A DNA stretch of 37,078 nt, taken from the NCBI GenBank assembly GCA_028716485.1, contig JAQUPS010000004.1:1-37078 (forward strand). The letters are read 5' to 3'. The notes under the pieces are model-generated. The model made no database searches, was not told the DNA's origin, and was given only the letters and a program-made list of their open reading frames with translations. Numbering within the stretch: position 1 is the first letter of the stretch; the number at the start of each line of letters is the position of its first letter. The DNA is from Patescibacteria group bacterium (GTDB lineage: Bacteria > Patescibacteriota > Patescibacteriia > Patescibacteriales > WJLG01). This document shows, piece by piece, positions 8,784 through 17,305 of this stretch. The translations under genes and the position numbers were made by a program.

Positions 8784-9398
8784 ATGGCTCCGGAGATCAT
8801 TTTAACAATTCAAATTATTATTCTGTCGATCGGCCTATTTATCTTTTTTGTCGTTTTGCGCGAACTGCTGTTTTTCGGTTTTGCCCCGTTTATGTCGTCG
8901 CACCCGGAAGTAATGGAGAAAATATTGGCGGAATTGAGAATCAGGGACGATTATGTTGTTTATTCCCTGGGCTACGGGCGGTCCGGTTTTCTTCGGGCAA
9001 TGGAAAAAAAATTTCCCGCCGTGAAATTAGTCGGCGTCGATGACCATCTATGGCATTGCCTCTTGGCTCGCTTGCAGATTTTTTTCCGCCACAGCCGGAT
9101 AAAAATCAAGCATGCCGGCTATTACGCGGCGGACATCAGCTCGGCCAACATCGTTTATTGCTATCTGGATGTCCAAATTTTGCGGGAAATTTATAAAAAA
9201 TTGCGCGTTGAGCCCAGAGCCGGCGCTATAATCATCAGCTCGGGTTTTATCATCCCTTATCTGGAGCCGATCAAGGTTTTAAAAACCGAGCCGAAAAAAA
9301 GATGGTTCAATTTCCTCATCGGCGGCCAGGAAAAAGTTTTGACCGAGAAAGAAAAAGAATATAAGCCTGACAATAATATTTATTATTATGAAGTGTAG
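8784..9398 (+). CDS. FAM173-like class I methyltransferase, degenerate SAM motif
   Basis: The protein has 204 residues. An N-terminal membrane helix (about 8-31) is followed by PxxxxHPEVMEKIL and then a Rossmann-like core. This resembles the FAM173/ATPSCKMT-like membrane-tethered lysine methyltransferases. Motif I, usually DLGSGDGR in that family, reads SLGYGRSG (61-68), so the first Asp is Ser and the DGR is changed. The acidic residue of motif II is kept (GVDDH, about 84-88). The protein may be a divergent enzyme or a non-catalytic homologue. No Shine-Dalgarno precedes ATG 8784, and the gene follows the exporter genes after 70 bases. The family assignment is moderately sure and the activity uncertain. 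Confidence 0.6.
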   Translation: MAPEIILTIQIIILSIGLFIFFVVLRELLFFGFAPFMSSHPEVMEKILAELRIRDDYVVYSLGYGRSGFLRAMEKKFPAVKLVGVDDHLWHCLLARLQIFFRHSRIKIKHAGYYAADISSANIVYCYLDVQILREIYKKLRVEPRAGAIIISSGFIIPYLEPIKVLKTEPKKRWFNFLIGGQEKVLTEKEKEYKPDNNIYYYEV

Positions 9399-9402
9399 GC
9401 GG

Positions 9403-9467
9403 GTAACAGGCAGCAGGCAGCATATTTGATACTTGTTACATGATATATGCTGCCTGTCATTTTTTTG
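9403..9467 (+). terminator. terminator-like inverted repeat with 7-nt words
   Basis: CAGGCAGCATAT (9414-9425) pairs perfectly with ATATGCTGCCTG (9445-9456), and a T-run at 9461-9467 follows. The left arm contains GGCAGCA twice in tandem, so the structure belongs to the 7-nt-periodic repeat class and may double as a terminator for the methyltransferase gene. Confidence 0.65.
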
Positions 9468-9505
9468 CTATTATTAAATAAAAAAATAATCATTAATCAA
9501 ATTTT

Positions 9506-9521
9506 AAAAAAGTGGTATAAT
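9506..9521 (+). promoter_or_regulatory. extended -10 promoter
   Basis: AAAAAAGTGGTATAAT ends in an extended -10 (TGgTATAAT, hexamer 9516-9521). Nearly the same box occurs at 23071-23087 before the glycosyltransferase. Transcription would start near 9528, about 50 bases before the ATG at 9578. Confidence 0.6.
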
Positions 9522-9577
9522 ATGAATGCGGAGTATGGTTGTGGATAAGTTGTTGACGGCGATAAAGAATTTTTAAT

Positions 9578-11353
9578 ATGGGGAAAATTTTAAAAAGAAA
9601 AATCAAGCACACCCTGCCGATTATCGTGATTTTTTGCCTGCTCAATATTTTAACGCTGGGCTTTTCTTTTAATTTGAATTTGAATTTTGTCAAAGTTCAG
9701 GAAAGGGGACTGGTAAAGATGGCGATTGGGGCACAGGCGGACACCGCCACCACTTCCGTAATCGTCAAGAACGCTCCGCCGGCTTTTTCCGTCAGTCCGA
9801 CCGAAGTCCCGACTTCCACTTCCACCACGCCGGTGAACGTTGGCGGCAGCATCGGTTTCCAGGCAACCGGCCTTGATGGCGAAGGGGACGATTATTGGCT
9901 GATAATTTGTTCAACCAACAGCGCCACTTCTACCCAGCCCGGCGGCTTGCCGACTTGCGGCGTCACCGAATTTTGTCTTTCCAATAAAGCCAGCTCTTCG
10001 GTTTCAGCTTCCTGCACTTATAATAATGTAACTGATCCGGGCGCGGAAACCCAGGCTTGGTACGCTTTTGTCTGCGATGACCATTATGGCGATCCGCATT
10101 GTTCATTGTCCGGCCAGGGAAGCGGCGACGGCGGCAGCCCTTTCTATGTCAATCACGCGCCGCGGCTCGTTCATCTTTACACCTCGGTAGACAATCAAGA
10201 CCCGGGAGTTAATTTTACTTTTACCGCCAGCACCAGCGATTCCGATGTTTTGGGAGGAACTGATCATATGAATTTATATGTCTGCGCCACCACTACCGGC
10301 TGGACGGCCGGCGGCGGCTGCGGCGTCGGCTCCACTCTTTGCGTCGGCTCTTCGACCCTCAATACCAGTATTTCCTGCACCTATGCCACGGGAATTCCCC
10401 GTATGCACGGCGCTTATACTTATTACGGTTTTGTCAAAGATTGGCATGGTCTGGCCGCTTCGCAAGGCAATGGCACGTCATCGACTTACAATGTTAATAA
10501 TGTGGCGCCCACAATTTCCAACGTGACTTTAAATCAGGGCAATAATATCACTTTGAATATTAAAAACGCTCCGGCCGTCTTGGTAAAAGCGTCTTCAACC
10601 AGCGTGACTGACAATAATGGCTGCACGGATCTGTCTTCGGCCACCAGCACTATTTATATTGAGTCGGCAACCAGCGGAGCGAATTGCGCCGCGGACGACA
10701 GCTATTGTTATCAAATTGGCACTTCTTATTGCTCCATCAGCAAATGCAGCGGCCCGACCAGCGCCACGGCCGCGGTCACCTGCTCGACTTCTATGGCTTT
10801 TTACGCGATGCCGACCGATGCGTCCAGCATCGCTTCCACCAGTTCCTGGTATGCTAAAATCAAGGTCGCGGACGCTCCGGGATTGAAAGGCGAGGCGAGT
10901 TATACCGTCTTGAACGGCGTGGAAGTTGTTTCGGCGTCGGCTCTGGAAGTTTCGGAATTGGATATTCCTTATGGCACTGTGCAGGCCGGCACCAATACCG
11001 GCGCCACGAATGCTCTTACCACAATCATTAATTTCGGCAACACCCCGATCGATACCGAAGTTTCCGGCACGGATATGAGTAAAAATAGCATTGGGCCGGA
11101 AATCATCGGGATTGAAAACCAAAAACATTTGAAAACCGCCTTTAACTTCAATGCCGAGGGAACCGTCACCTCTTCGTCGACTCCGGATACGGTGCAAACA
11201 GATGTTTCCCGGCCGACCAGCGCCGTCGATGTTTCCAATCCGATTTATTGGGGAATCGCTGTTCCGTTCGGAACGCCATCGGCTAATTTTTACGGCCAAA
11301 ACCTTTTCACCGTAGTGCTGGACAAATACGATAATTGGCAATATACCCCCTGA
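9578..11353 (+). CDS. secreted 16-cysteine surface protein
   Basis: The protein has 591 residues. The leader is unusually long: a hydrophobic core at about 12-32, then about 20 residues before a likely AQA|DT cleavage near residue 54. The mature protein matches the last 510 or so residues of the gene ending at 3636 along its whole length. All 16 cysteines are conserved in three groups (6, 4 and 6). Also shared are FVCD, NQDPG, SALxV, an INxGNxP strand, and the C-terminal YWGIAVP. The last part, after SALEV, is reminiscent of the small beta-sandwich domains that close many archaeal and Patescibacterial surface proteins. Ligand and anchoring mode are unknown. It has its own promoter and terminator, so it is probably monocistronic. 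Confidence 0.8.
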   Translation: MGKILKRKIKHTLPIIVIFCLLNILTLGFSFNLNLNFVKVQERGLVKMAIGAQADTATTSVIVKNAPPAFSVSPTEVPTSTSTTPVNVGGSIGFQATGLDGEGDDYWLIICSTNSATSTQPGGLPTCGVTEFCLSNKASSSVSASCTYNNVTDPGAETQAWYAFVCDDHYGDPHCSLSGQGSGDGGSPFYVNHAPRLVHLYTSVDNQDPGVNFTFTASTSDSDVLGGTDHMNLYVCATTTGWTAGGGCGVGSTLCVGSSTLNTSISCTYATGIPRMHGAYTYYGFVKDWHGLAASQGNGTSSTYNVNNVAPTISNVTLNQGNNITLNIKNAPAVLVKASSTSVTDNNGCTDLSSATSTIYIESATSGANCAADDSYCYQIGTSYCSISKCSGPTSATAAVTCSTSMAFYAMPTDASSIASTSSWYAKIKVADAPGLKGEASYTVLNGVEVVSASALEVSELDIPYGTVQAGTNTGATNALTTIINFGNTPIDTEVSGTDMSKNSIGPEIIGIENQKHLKTAFNFNAEGTVTSSSTPDTVQTDVSRPTSAVDVSNPIYWGIAVPFGTPSANFYGQNLFTVVLDKYDNWQYTP

Positions 11354-11370
11354 ACTTAATTTGAAAGATA

Positions 11371-11400
11371 AAAAAGAGCGCTCACCAGGGCGCTTTTTTT
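11371..11400 (+). terminator. rho-independent terminator
   Basis: An A-run leads into AGCGC (11377-11381), an 8-nt loop, GCGCT (11390-11394) and a run of T, 18 bases after the stop of the 16-cysteine protein gene. Confidence 0.85.
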
Positions 11401-11551
11401 ATTGTTTAAAGATAATATTTTAGCTAACAATAAATATTTTTACTCTAAAAAAGACGGTGATTATTAGCATTGCATTTGCCAAAACATTGATGTATTATTA
11501 AGCTGTAGGATTATACGCAACTTTTGGCGTATTGTTTTATGATTTAGCCAA

Positions 11552-12613
11552 ATGTTTAAGAAAATTTTATTACTGGCGCTGATTTTGGTTTTGTTTTTAA
11601 CTTGGGCTACCGCGACTCAGGCCGGTTTTGGCGTTTCACCGCCCTTGATCCAGAATCATCAATTAACTCCGGGATCGACTTATAGCCAGCAAATAATGTT
11701 ACTACGGTCATCGACTGATGATGATCTTAAAGCGGAAATAAAAGTCAACGCTCCGGACATCGCTTCCTGGATCAGTCTTGACAAGGGTGAAAGTTTTATT
11801 TTGCCCAAAGGAGAATACCAGGTACCCGTGGTCGTTACTTTTAAAATTCCCAAAAGCGCGGAACTGGGGAATTACACCGGCAGCATTGATATTAAAGTTG
11901 CTCCGGCGGGAAACGGAGCCGGCGGCGTATCCATCGCTTTGGGAGCCAGAGTCGATATCGATTTGGCCCTTACCAATGTTTACCAATCGGACTTTTTAGT
12001 CAGATTGGTTTCCCTTCCCGATTTCGAGCGCTTGGGCAGTCCCTGGAACTGGAAAATTTGGTCGCCGATCTTTAACCGGCTTTTTTATAAAATAAAAGTC
12101 GTGATGAATATCGAGAATAAGGGTAATATCAAAATCGCGCCGTCAAAAGTGGCGATCGAAGTTTGGGATCTGAACAAGCAAAGAATGCTTCAGTCCAGCG
12201 TTGACAAATCAATCAAAAAAATCAATCCTTTTTCCACCGCGGTGGTTACGGCCGAATTCCCGACCAGCCTGCCGGCCGGACAATACTGGACCAAAGTTAA
12301 AATTTACAAAGAACAGGAAATCGTCAATTATTATGAAATAGCTTTTACCATCGCCGAGCCGGGCGTTTTGGGCGGCAATAATTTGGGCATTTGGCCTTAC
12401 CTGGTCGCGGCGGCGCTGATTCTTATCGCGCTGGCGATAATCGCGATTTTGATCAAAGTCAGGTTCTGGCGCTTCTTCATTTGGCTGATTTTGCTGCCGA
12501 CCAAGCCGGTTTGGAGCGCGATGATTAATTTTTTCAAGGCGCTTAATAAAAAATTCTGGCAGTGGATAGCCAGGCAGGCGGAAAAGCACAAGGAAGAAGA
12601 TAAAAAGGAATAA
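11552..12613 (+). CDS. DUF916-like (WxL-interacting-type) membrane protein
   Basis: The protein has 353 residues. A signal peptide ends near TQA|GFG (about residue 24). An Ig-like domain starts with GFGVSPPLI and continues through LTPGSTYSQQIMLLR to an Asn/Pro-rich strand pattern. A second beta domain lies at about 150-270, then a strong membrane helix (about 277-302) and a basic cytoplasmic tail ending EDKKE. This order (signal peptide, two beta domains, membrane helix, charged tail) is that of the DUF916/DUF3324 proteins which hold WxL-type surface proteins in Gram-positives. The match is by pattern and not certain. It sits between the 16-cysteine protein and the dockerin protein, so it may dock or stabilise surface proteins. 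Confidence 0.6.
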   Translation: MFKKILLLALILVLFLTWATATQAGFGVSPPLIQNHQLTPGSTYSQQIMLLRSSTDDDLKAEIKVNAPDIASWISLDKGESFILPKGEYQVPVVVTFKIPKSAELGNYTGSIDIKVAPAGNGAGGVSIALGARVDIDLALTNVYQSDFLVRLVSLPDFERLGSPWNWKIWSPIFNRLFYKIKVVMNIENKGNIKIAPSKVAIEVWDLNKQRMLQSSVDKSIKKINPFSTAVVTAEFPTSLPAGQYWTKVKIYKEQEIVNYYEIAFTIAEPGVLGGNNLGIWPYLVAAALILIALAIIAILIKVRFWRFFIWLILLPTKPVWSAMINFFKALNKKFWQWIARQAEKHKEEDKKE

Positions 12614-12676
12614 TCATGAAGCATTTTCAGAGAACAGTTTTTAGTTTTTATAATAACTCTAAGATATTTCCTGAAA

Positions 12677-12819
12677 ATTCGAAATTCTAAATCCTGAATT
12701 CGAAACAAACCCGAAGCGCGAAATCCAAAATTTTATCCAAAGGTTGCTATTCTCCTGATGGCAAAATGTTTTTGATTTTGAATTTGTTTAGAGTTTCGAA
12801 TTTAGGATTTCGAATTTAA
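12677..12819. repeat. 7-nt-periodic inverted repeat, GAAATTC theme
   Basis: The gap 12614-12865 holds no gene. The left arm (12677-12735) is a series of degenerate GAAATTC/TAAATCC words and the right arm (12767-12819) carries complementary GAATTTx words. It closely resembles the array at 27220-27350. Confidence 0.7.
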
Positions 12820-12865
12820 TCTCGGGGGCGCTCTGATTATAATTTTTCATAGTTTCGGATTTTTT

Positions 12866-14176
12866 ATGTTCAATCATTTTTCTAAAATACCGTTGATTTT
12901 ATTTTTTTGTTTGTTCGGCTTAGCTTTGAATTTTAATTTGTTTTCCGGCGGCCGGATGGGGGAAAAAATTTTTCCGGTTCAGGCCGATACTTTTAACTTC
13001 GTGACAACTTCGGTGGAAATTCTGCTGGTTTGCGGCGATGGCAGCATTGACCCGTATTATGAAGTTTGCGATCCGGGCAATCCCCCCGTAACTTTGCCCA
13101 ATACCGGCACTACGACCTGCCATGATTTTATCGATAGATATTCCGGCTTGCCTTTTGCGAGCGGCCGGCTCACTTGCGCCAGCGATTGCTTGGCTTATTC
13201 CACCTCCACCTGCTACACTTGCGGCGATAATCATAAGCAAACGCTGGAAGAATGCGACGGCACGGATTTTGGCGGCAGCAACGATTGCGTGAATTACGGA
13301 TACACAACCGGTTCTTTGCGCTGTACTCCCGACTGCCGGCTTGATTTAAGCGGTTGCAGCATGATCGGCATCCTGCCGACGCCTGGCAACAATCCGCCTT
13401 CCGGCGGCTCCAGCGGCGGGACTTTCGGCTATGTGTCCGGAACAAAGATTCCGCCTGATCAGACTATCGTTATTATCAATGGCAACGGTTACCCTAACCG
13501 CGAAGTCCGCGTGTTGATTGACGGCACTGTTACCGGCATCGTTAAAGCCGACTCTAAGGGCGATTTTCATTTTCAAAGCGGCGATATCACTCCCGGCGTT
13601 TCCACTTTCGGCCTTTGGACTGACGATGAGCGCGGCTTAAAATCCACCTTGCTTACTTTGACTTTTCGCGCCGCTTCCAAATCAGTTACGACTATCGAAA
13701 ATGTTTATCTTTCGCCGACCATTGATGTTGACAAGAACCAGGTGAACAAGGGGGAGGATGTGAAAATTTTCGGCAAGAGCACCCCGGCCGTCGATATCGC
13801 CGTGCACGTCAATTCGGATTTGGAAAGAGTGGCCACCACCACCAGCGGGACGCTCGGCGATTGGAGTTTGGTTTTTAATACGGCGGCTTTGGCCGAAGAT
13901 TTTCATACCGCCAAAGCTTTAATCCACTTGCAGAGCCCGAGTGGAGTTATTGAAAGTAATTTCAGCCGCACCGTCAGTTTTTATGTCGGCAAGAATATAC
14001 CGGAAAAAGGCAAATGCGGCATAGCCGATCTGAATTGCGATGGTTCGGTTAATTTGGTGGATTTTTCCATCTTGCTTTATAACTGGGGAACGGCTGATAC
14101 AACATCCGATATCAATAAAGACGGCAAGGTCGGCCTGGCTGATTTTTCCATCATGATGTTTTATTGGACAGGCTGA
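12866..14176 (+). CDS. secreted dockerin-domain protein with Cys-rich and Ig-like domains
   Basis: The protein has 436 residues. The leader has a hydrophobic core (about 9-25) and a likely VQA|DT cleavage near residue 40. Residues 56-164 contain two Cys-rich units starting CGDG and CGDN and continuing to EVCD or EECD, like the CGDGxxxxxEECD repeats of myxobacterial and CPR surface proteins. Two Ig-like domains follow (about 195-275 and 283-380). The C-terminus (382-436) is a type I dockerin with two calcium loops, DLNCDGSVNLVD (388-399) and DINKDGKVGLAD (415-426), each followed by an FS-I-x-x-x-W helix. Dockerins bind cohesins, and cohesin genes lie directly downstream. No enzyme domain is seen, so this would be a structural or ligand-binding subunit of a surface assembly. 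Confidence 0.88.
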   Translation: MFNHFSKIPLILFFCLFGLALNFNLFSGGRMGEKIFPVQADTFNFVTTSVEILLVCGDGSIDPYYEVCDPGNPPVTLPNTGTTTCHDFIDRYSGLPFASGRLTCASDCLAYSTSTCYTCGDNHKQTLEECDGTDFGGSNDCVNYGYTTGSLRCTPDCRLDLSGCSMIGILPTPGNNPPSGGSSGGTFGYVSGTKIPPDQTIVIINGNGYPNREVRVLIDGTVTGIVKADSKGDFHFQSGDITPGVSTFGLWTDDERGLKSTLLTLTFRAASKSVTTIENVYLSPTIDVDKNQVNKGEDVKIFGKSTPAVDIAVHVNSDLERVATTTSGTLGDWSLVFNTAALAEDFHTAKALIHLQSPSGVIESNFSRTVSFYVGKNIPEKGKCGIADLNCDGSVNLVDFSILLYNWGTADTTSDINKDGKVGLADFSIMMFYWTG

Positions 14177-14214
14177 CAATCAATTAAAAATTAAGAATTA
14201 AAAATTAAATAAAT
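14177..14214. repeat. short 7-nt-periodic AT array
   Basis: The whole 38-base gap between the dockerin and first cohesin genes is AAAAATT/AAGAATT-type heptamers. An almost identical sequence lies at 29036-29060. Confidence 0.5.
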
Positions 14215-15306
14215 ATGGCAAAATTCAAAGTCGTTAAGTTTTCCAATTTTCCAACTGCAAAAATTTTTTTGGGGCTGATTTTTGTTTTATTGGCCGGCAT
14301 TCTTCCGCTAAGCGTCCGGGCGGCAACCTTTTATCTTGATCCGGCGTCGTCAATCATCGGGCTCAATCAGACGATCGAGCTGAAAGTAAAAATCGGCGTG
14401 GCCGGCGGCGAGTGCGTCAACGTCGCGCAAGTCGGCATAACTTTTCCTTCCGACATTCTTGAATTCAAGGATTTTAATTCCGGCGAATCGTTCTTGTCTC
14501 TTTGGCTGCAGCAGCCGGGCGAAGATTCTCTGGCAAAAATCAACCGCGACGGAAAAATTATTTTCAGCGGCGGACTGCCCGGCGGTTATTGCGGCGTCAT
14601 CAATGGCGATCCGGGCGAGAGCAATATTGTCGGTTCGCTGATTTTTACTCCCAAGAAGCCCGTTCTTTTCCACAAAGCCAAAATTGATTTTAGTTCGGAA
14701 ACACAGGCTTTCCTTAATGATGGTAACGGCACCGAAGCGCCGATTAATGTCCAGGGAGCGGTTTTACAAATTGATGAAAGCATCACCTCGACGACCAATG
14801 CCTGGGCGGAGCAAGTCGCGGCCGATAAGACCCCCCCCGAGCCGTTTACCATTGAGATTGACAACAGTCCGCGCATCGCCGGGGGCAAATATTTTGTGGT
14901 TTTTTCCACAGTGGACAAACAGACCGGCGTTGACCATTATGAAATCTTGGAAACCAAAGCCGGCGATTTACAGGAAAAAAAGATCAACGTCCTTGCCGAA
15001 TTCATCAGAAAAATTTTTCAAATCAAAGAACCGCTGCCGCCGGTTTGGGTAAAGTCCGTGTCACCGTATATCCTTAAGGATCAATCCTTGAACAGCGTGA
15101 TTAAAGTTAAAGCCGTTGACCGCGCCGGCAACGAGCGGATTGTTGAATTTGATAATGCCATCCGGCAATCGCTTGCCAGCTCCCGCCCGATCAATTGGCC
15201 GCCGATTATTTTCGGCGCTGGCGGCTTATTGGTGATTATTTTCGCGCTAACGCCGATTATTGTTTTCCTCAGGCGGAAAATGAAACCAAAGATTAAACTT
15301 GAGTAA
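14215..15306 (+). CDS. membrane-anchored cohesin-domain protein
   Basis: The protein has 363 residues. A signal peptide ends near VRA|ATF (residue 36). A cohesin-like beta sandwich covers about 38-172, running from FYLDPASSIIGLNQTIELKV to the AFLNDGNGTEA loop that precedes the last strand. An Ig-like domain (about 200-320) begins DKTPPEPFTI. A membrane helix (about 328-350) and a short Lys-rich tail end the protein. It starts 38 bases after the dockerin gene and shares its domain order with the next gene, so the two are tandem paralogues. It likely displays the cohesin on the cell surface and binds the dockerin of the upstream protein; the pairing is inference from gene order. Confidence 0.82.
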   Translation: MAKFKVVKFSNFPTAKIFLGLIFVLLAGILPLSVRAATFYLDPASSIIGLNQTIELKVKIGVAGGECVNVAQVGITFPSDILEFKDFNSGESFLSLWLQQPGEDSLAKINRDGKIIFSGGLPGGYCGVINGDPGESNIVGSLIFTPKKPVLFHKAKIDFSSETQAFLNDGNGTEAPINVQGAVLQIDESITSTTNAWAEQVAADKTPPEPFTIEIDNSPRIAGGKYFVVFSTVDKQTGVDHYEILETKAGDLQEKKINVLAEFIRKIFQIKEPLPPVWVKSVSPYILKDQSLNSVIKVKAVDRAGNERIVEFDNAIRQSLASSRPINWPPIIFGAGGLLVIIFALTPIIVFLRRKMKPKIKLE

Positions 15307-15328
15307 ACTTTTGGTTGGCATATTTAAT

Positions 15329-15357
15329 TTGCTCCGGCATTAGAACAGGGGTATAAT
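15329..15357 (+). promoter_or_regulatory. sigma-70-type promoter of second cohesin gene
   Basis: TTGCTC (15329-15334) and TATAAT (15352-15357) are spaced by 17 bases. The start codon lies 72 bases downstream and the leader contains a 10-bp inverted repeat. Confidence 0.65.
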
Positions 15358-15362
15358 ATATA

Positions 15363-15420
15363 GGAAGTCGGAAAGTAATTATTAATCCGAAATCCGAAAT
15401 CCGATGTCCGACTTCCGAAA
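15363..15420. repeat. 7-nt-periodic inverted repeat in a leader
   Basis: GGAAGTCGGA (15363-15372) pairs with TCCGACTTCC (15407-15416). The right side repeats CGAAATC and CGATGTC heptamers. It lies between the promoter and ATG of the second cohesin gene, so it would fold in the 5' leader. Confidence 0.7.
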
Positions 15421-15429
15421 CAAGGGGAT

Positions 15430-17169
15430 ATGAAAAAATATTTTTACTCTCTTTTATTACTCGCTTTATTTTTGGCTGGCGCGTTTTTAGCGACACCGGC
15501 ATTTGCCGCGGGCGCGTCGATTTATCTGTCGCCTTCAAGCGGAACGCAAATTCTTAACAGTAAATTTACCGTGGCCGTAAAGATCAGCACCGGCGGCCAA
15601 AGCGTCAATGCCGGGCAGGCGTCGCTTACTTATGATAAGTCATTGATCAAGGTAGTCGGCATCAGTAAAGGTTCGGTTTTCAGTTTGTGGACCGAAGAGC
15701 CGGCTTTTTCGGCATCGGCGGGAACGATTGATTTCGGCGGCGGCGTGCCCCGTCCCGGCTATACGGGCAATGGCGGCACGGTTTGCGTCATCACTTTTCA
15801 GGCTATCAAATTGGGGACGGCGGCGATTAATTTTTCTTCCGGAGACCTTTTGGCCAACGACGGCAGGGGAACGAATATTTTAACCAGTATGGGTTCGGCC
15901 AGTTTTACCATCACCCCCAAGGTGGAAGCTCCCATACCGCAACCGACCCCGAATCAGCCCGCTCCGGCTCCGGCAGCGCTAACTCCGGCGCCGGTGGAAA
16001 CAGCCGCTTATAATCGGCCGGAAATAAGTTCCGACACTCATCCCGACCAGACCAAATGGTATAAAGAAAAGACGGTTAATTTTTCCTGGAAATTGCCGGA
16101 AGCGGCCACCGGCGTCAGTATTGCTTTTGATCAAAACGCCAATACCGAACCAGGCCCGGTTTCCGATGGCTTGTTTAACAGCAAACAATACACCGTGGAG
16201 CATGACGGCAGCTGGTATATTCATGTGAAAGTCAAAGACGATAAGGGCCGCTGGGGCACGCCCGGCCATTTCCGCGTGAACATTGATTCCACCCCGCCGG
16301 CCGATTTTACCCTCACCGTAAAGCAGGAAGACCCCAATGACTGGCCGACTTTATATTTCCAAACCATGGATGAATTATCCGGTCTGGATAAATATGAAAT
16401 ATTAATCGACAGCCTATCGGCTCAGCCGATTGTTTTGACGCCGGATAAAACTTCTTATAAATTGACCGATTTGGCGGTTGGTTCGCATACGGTCGCGGTC
16501 AAGGCGATTGATTTAGCCGGCAACGAAACGATGGCCAATCTGACTTTTGAGGTAACCGCGGTGGCGACTCCGGTGATTAAAAATTATTCCGCCGAGATAA
16601 CGCCGGGCGATAAATTCTTCATCAGCGGCGCGGCCAACCCCGATAATTCCATCAATATTTATATTCAGGGGGAAAGCGAGGCTCAGCCGGAACTTTCCCG
16701 CGTCAAAAGCGACAATGACGGCAATTGGTTCGAGGTGATCGAGAAGAGCTATGCCAACGGCCGTTATACCGCCTGGGTGGAGGCGGTAAATCCCAATGGC
16801 TTGAAGAGCAAACAAAGCGCCAAAATCAGCTTTTTGGTCACTCCGCCTGTTTTTACCAAAATTGGATCGTTCGTGGTCAACTATTTTACGGTCTTGGTGT
16901 CCTTGATATTCATGATCGTGCTGATAATTCTGCTGCTGGTTTGGCTGGCGGAAATTGTCCGGAAAAGATTAAAGAAAGAAACCTGGGAGATTGAGGATGT
17001 ACTGGAGAAAAATATGAATTCGCTCAAACAAACGATTAACGCGGAAATTTCCGCTCTGGGCCGGGTCGAGGGCAGGCGCGAACTGAAAAAACGGCTGGAA
17101 GACAAGATTGACGACACCAATAAAAAAATCCTTAAAGAAGTCAGGGATGTGGAGAAGATATTGAAATGA
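15430..17169 (+). CDS. membrane-anchored cohesin protein with cytoplasmic coiled coil
   Basis: The protein has 579 residues. A signal peptide ends near AFA|AGA (residue 26). A cohesin domain covers about 28-163 and ends with the LLANDGRGTNIL motif, shared with the minus-strand protein at 17306-17827. A Pro/Ala/Gln linker (165-192) is followed by three Ig-like domains (about 195-285, 286-375 and 378-472), the second starting DSTPPADF as in the neighbouring paralogue. A membrane helix (about 483-508) leads to a charged cytoplasmic coiled coil (about 510-579) rich in Lys, Glu and Arg. The tail may link the surface complex to an internal partner. A purine-rich AAGGGGAT just before ATG 15430 is a plausible ribosome-binding site. 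Confidence 0.85.
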   Translation: MKKYFYSLLLLALFLAGAFLATPAFAAGASIYLSPSSGTQILNSKFTVAVKISTGGQSVNAGQASLTYDKSLIKVVGISKGSVFSLWTEEPAFSASAGTIDFGGGVPRPGYTGNGGTVCVITFQAIKLGTAAINFSSGDLLANDGRGTNILTSMGSASFTITPKVEAPIPQPTPNQPAPAPAALTPAPVETAAYNRPEISSDTHPDQTKWYKEKTVNFSWKLPEAATGVSIAFDQNANTEPGPVSDGLFNSKQYTVEHDGSWYIHVKVKDDKGRWGTPGHFRVNIDSTPPADFTLTVKQEDPNDWPTLYFQTMDELSGLDKYEILIDSLSAQPIVLTPDKTSYKLTDLAVGSHTVAVKAIDLAGNETMANLTFEVTAVATPVIKNYSAEITPGDKFFISGAANPDNSINIYIQGESEAQPELSRVKSDNDGNWFEVIEKSYANGRYTAWVEAVNPNGLKSKQSAKISFLVTPPVFTKIGSFVVNYFTVLVSLIFMIVLIILLLVWLAEIVRKRLKKETWEIEDVLEKNMNSLKQTINAEISALGRVEGRRELKKRLEDKIDDTNKKILKEVRDVEKILK

Positions 17170-17220
17170 TTTTCAGAAATTGGAAATTTGAGATTAGAAA
17201 TTTGGAATTTTATAAATATA
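17170..17220. repeat. 7-nt-periodic array
   Basis: Follows the TGA of the cohesin gene. It consists of GAAATTG, GAAATTT, GAGATTA and similar heptamers without an obvious second arm. Confidence 0.55.
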
Positions 17221-17224
17221 CGCA

Positions 17225-17254
17225 AAACAAAACACCTTTCGGGGTGTTTTTTTA
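17225..17254. terminator. bidirectional terminator between convergent genes
   Basis: AACACC (17231-17236) and GGTGTT (17243-17248) form a stem flanked by an A-rich stretch on the left and a T-run on the right. It lies between the + strand cohesin gene and the − strand cohesin gene and could stop both transcripts. Confidence 0.8.
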
Positions 17255-17305
17255 TGAGATCATTCGGGGGATTAAGAAACTATTTTGTCGTCCCAATCTC
17301 TAATT

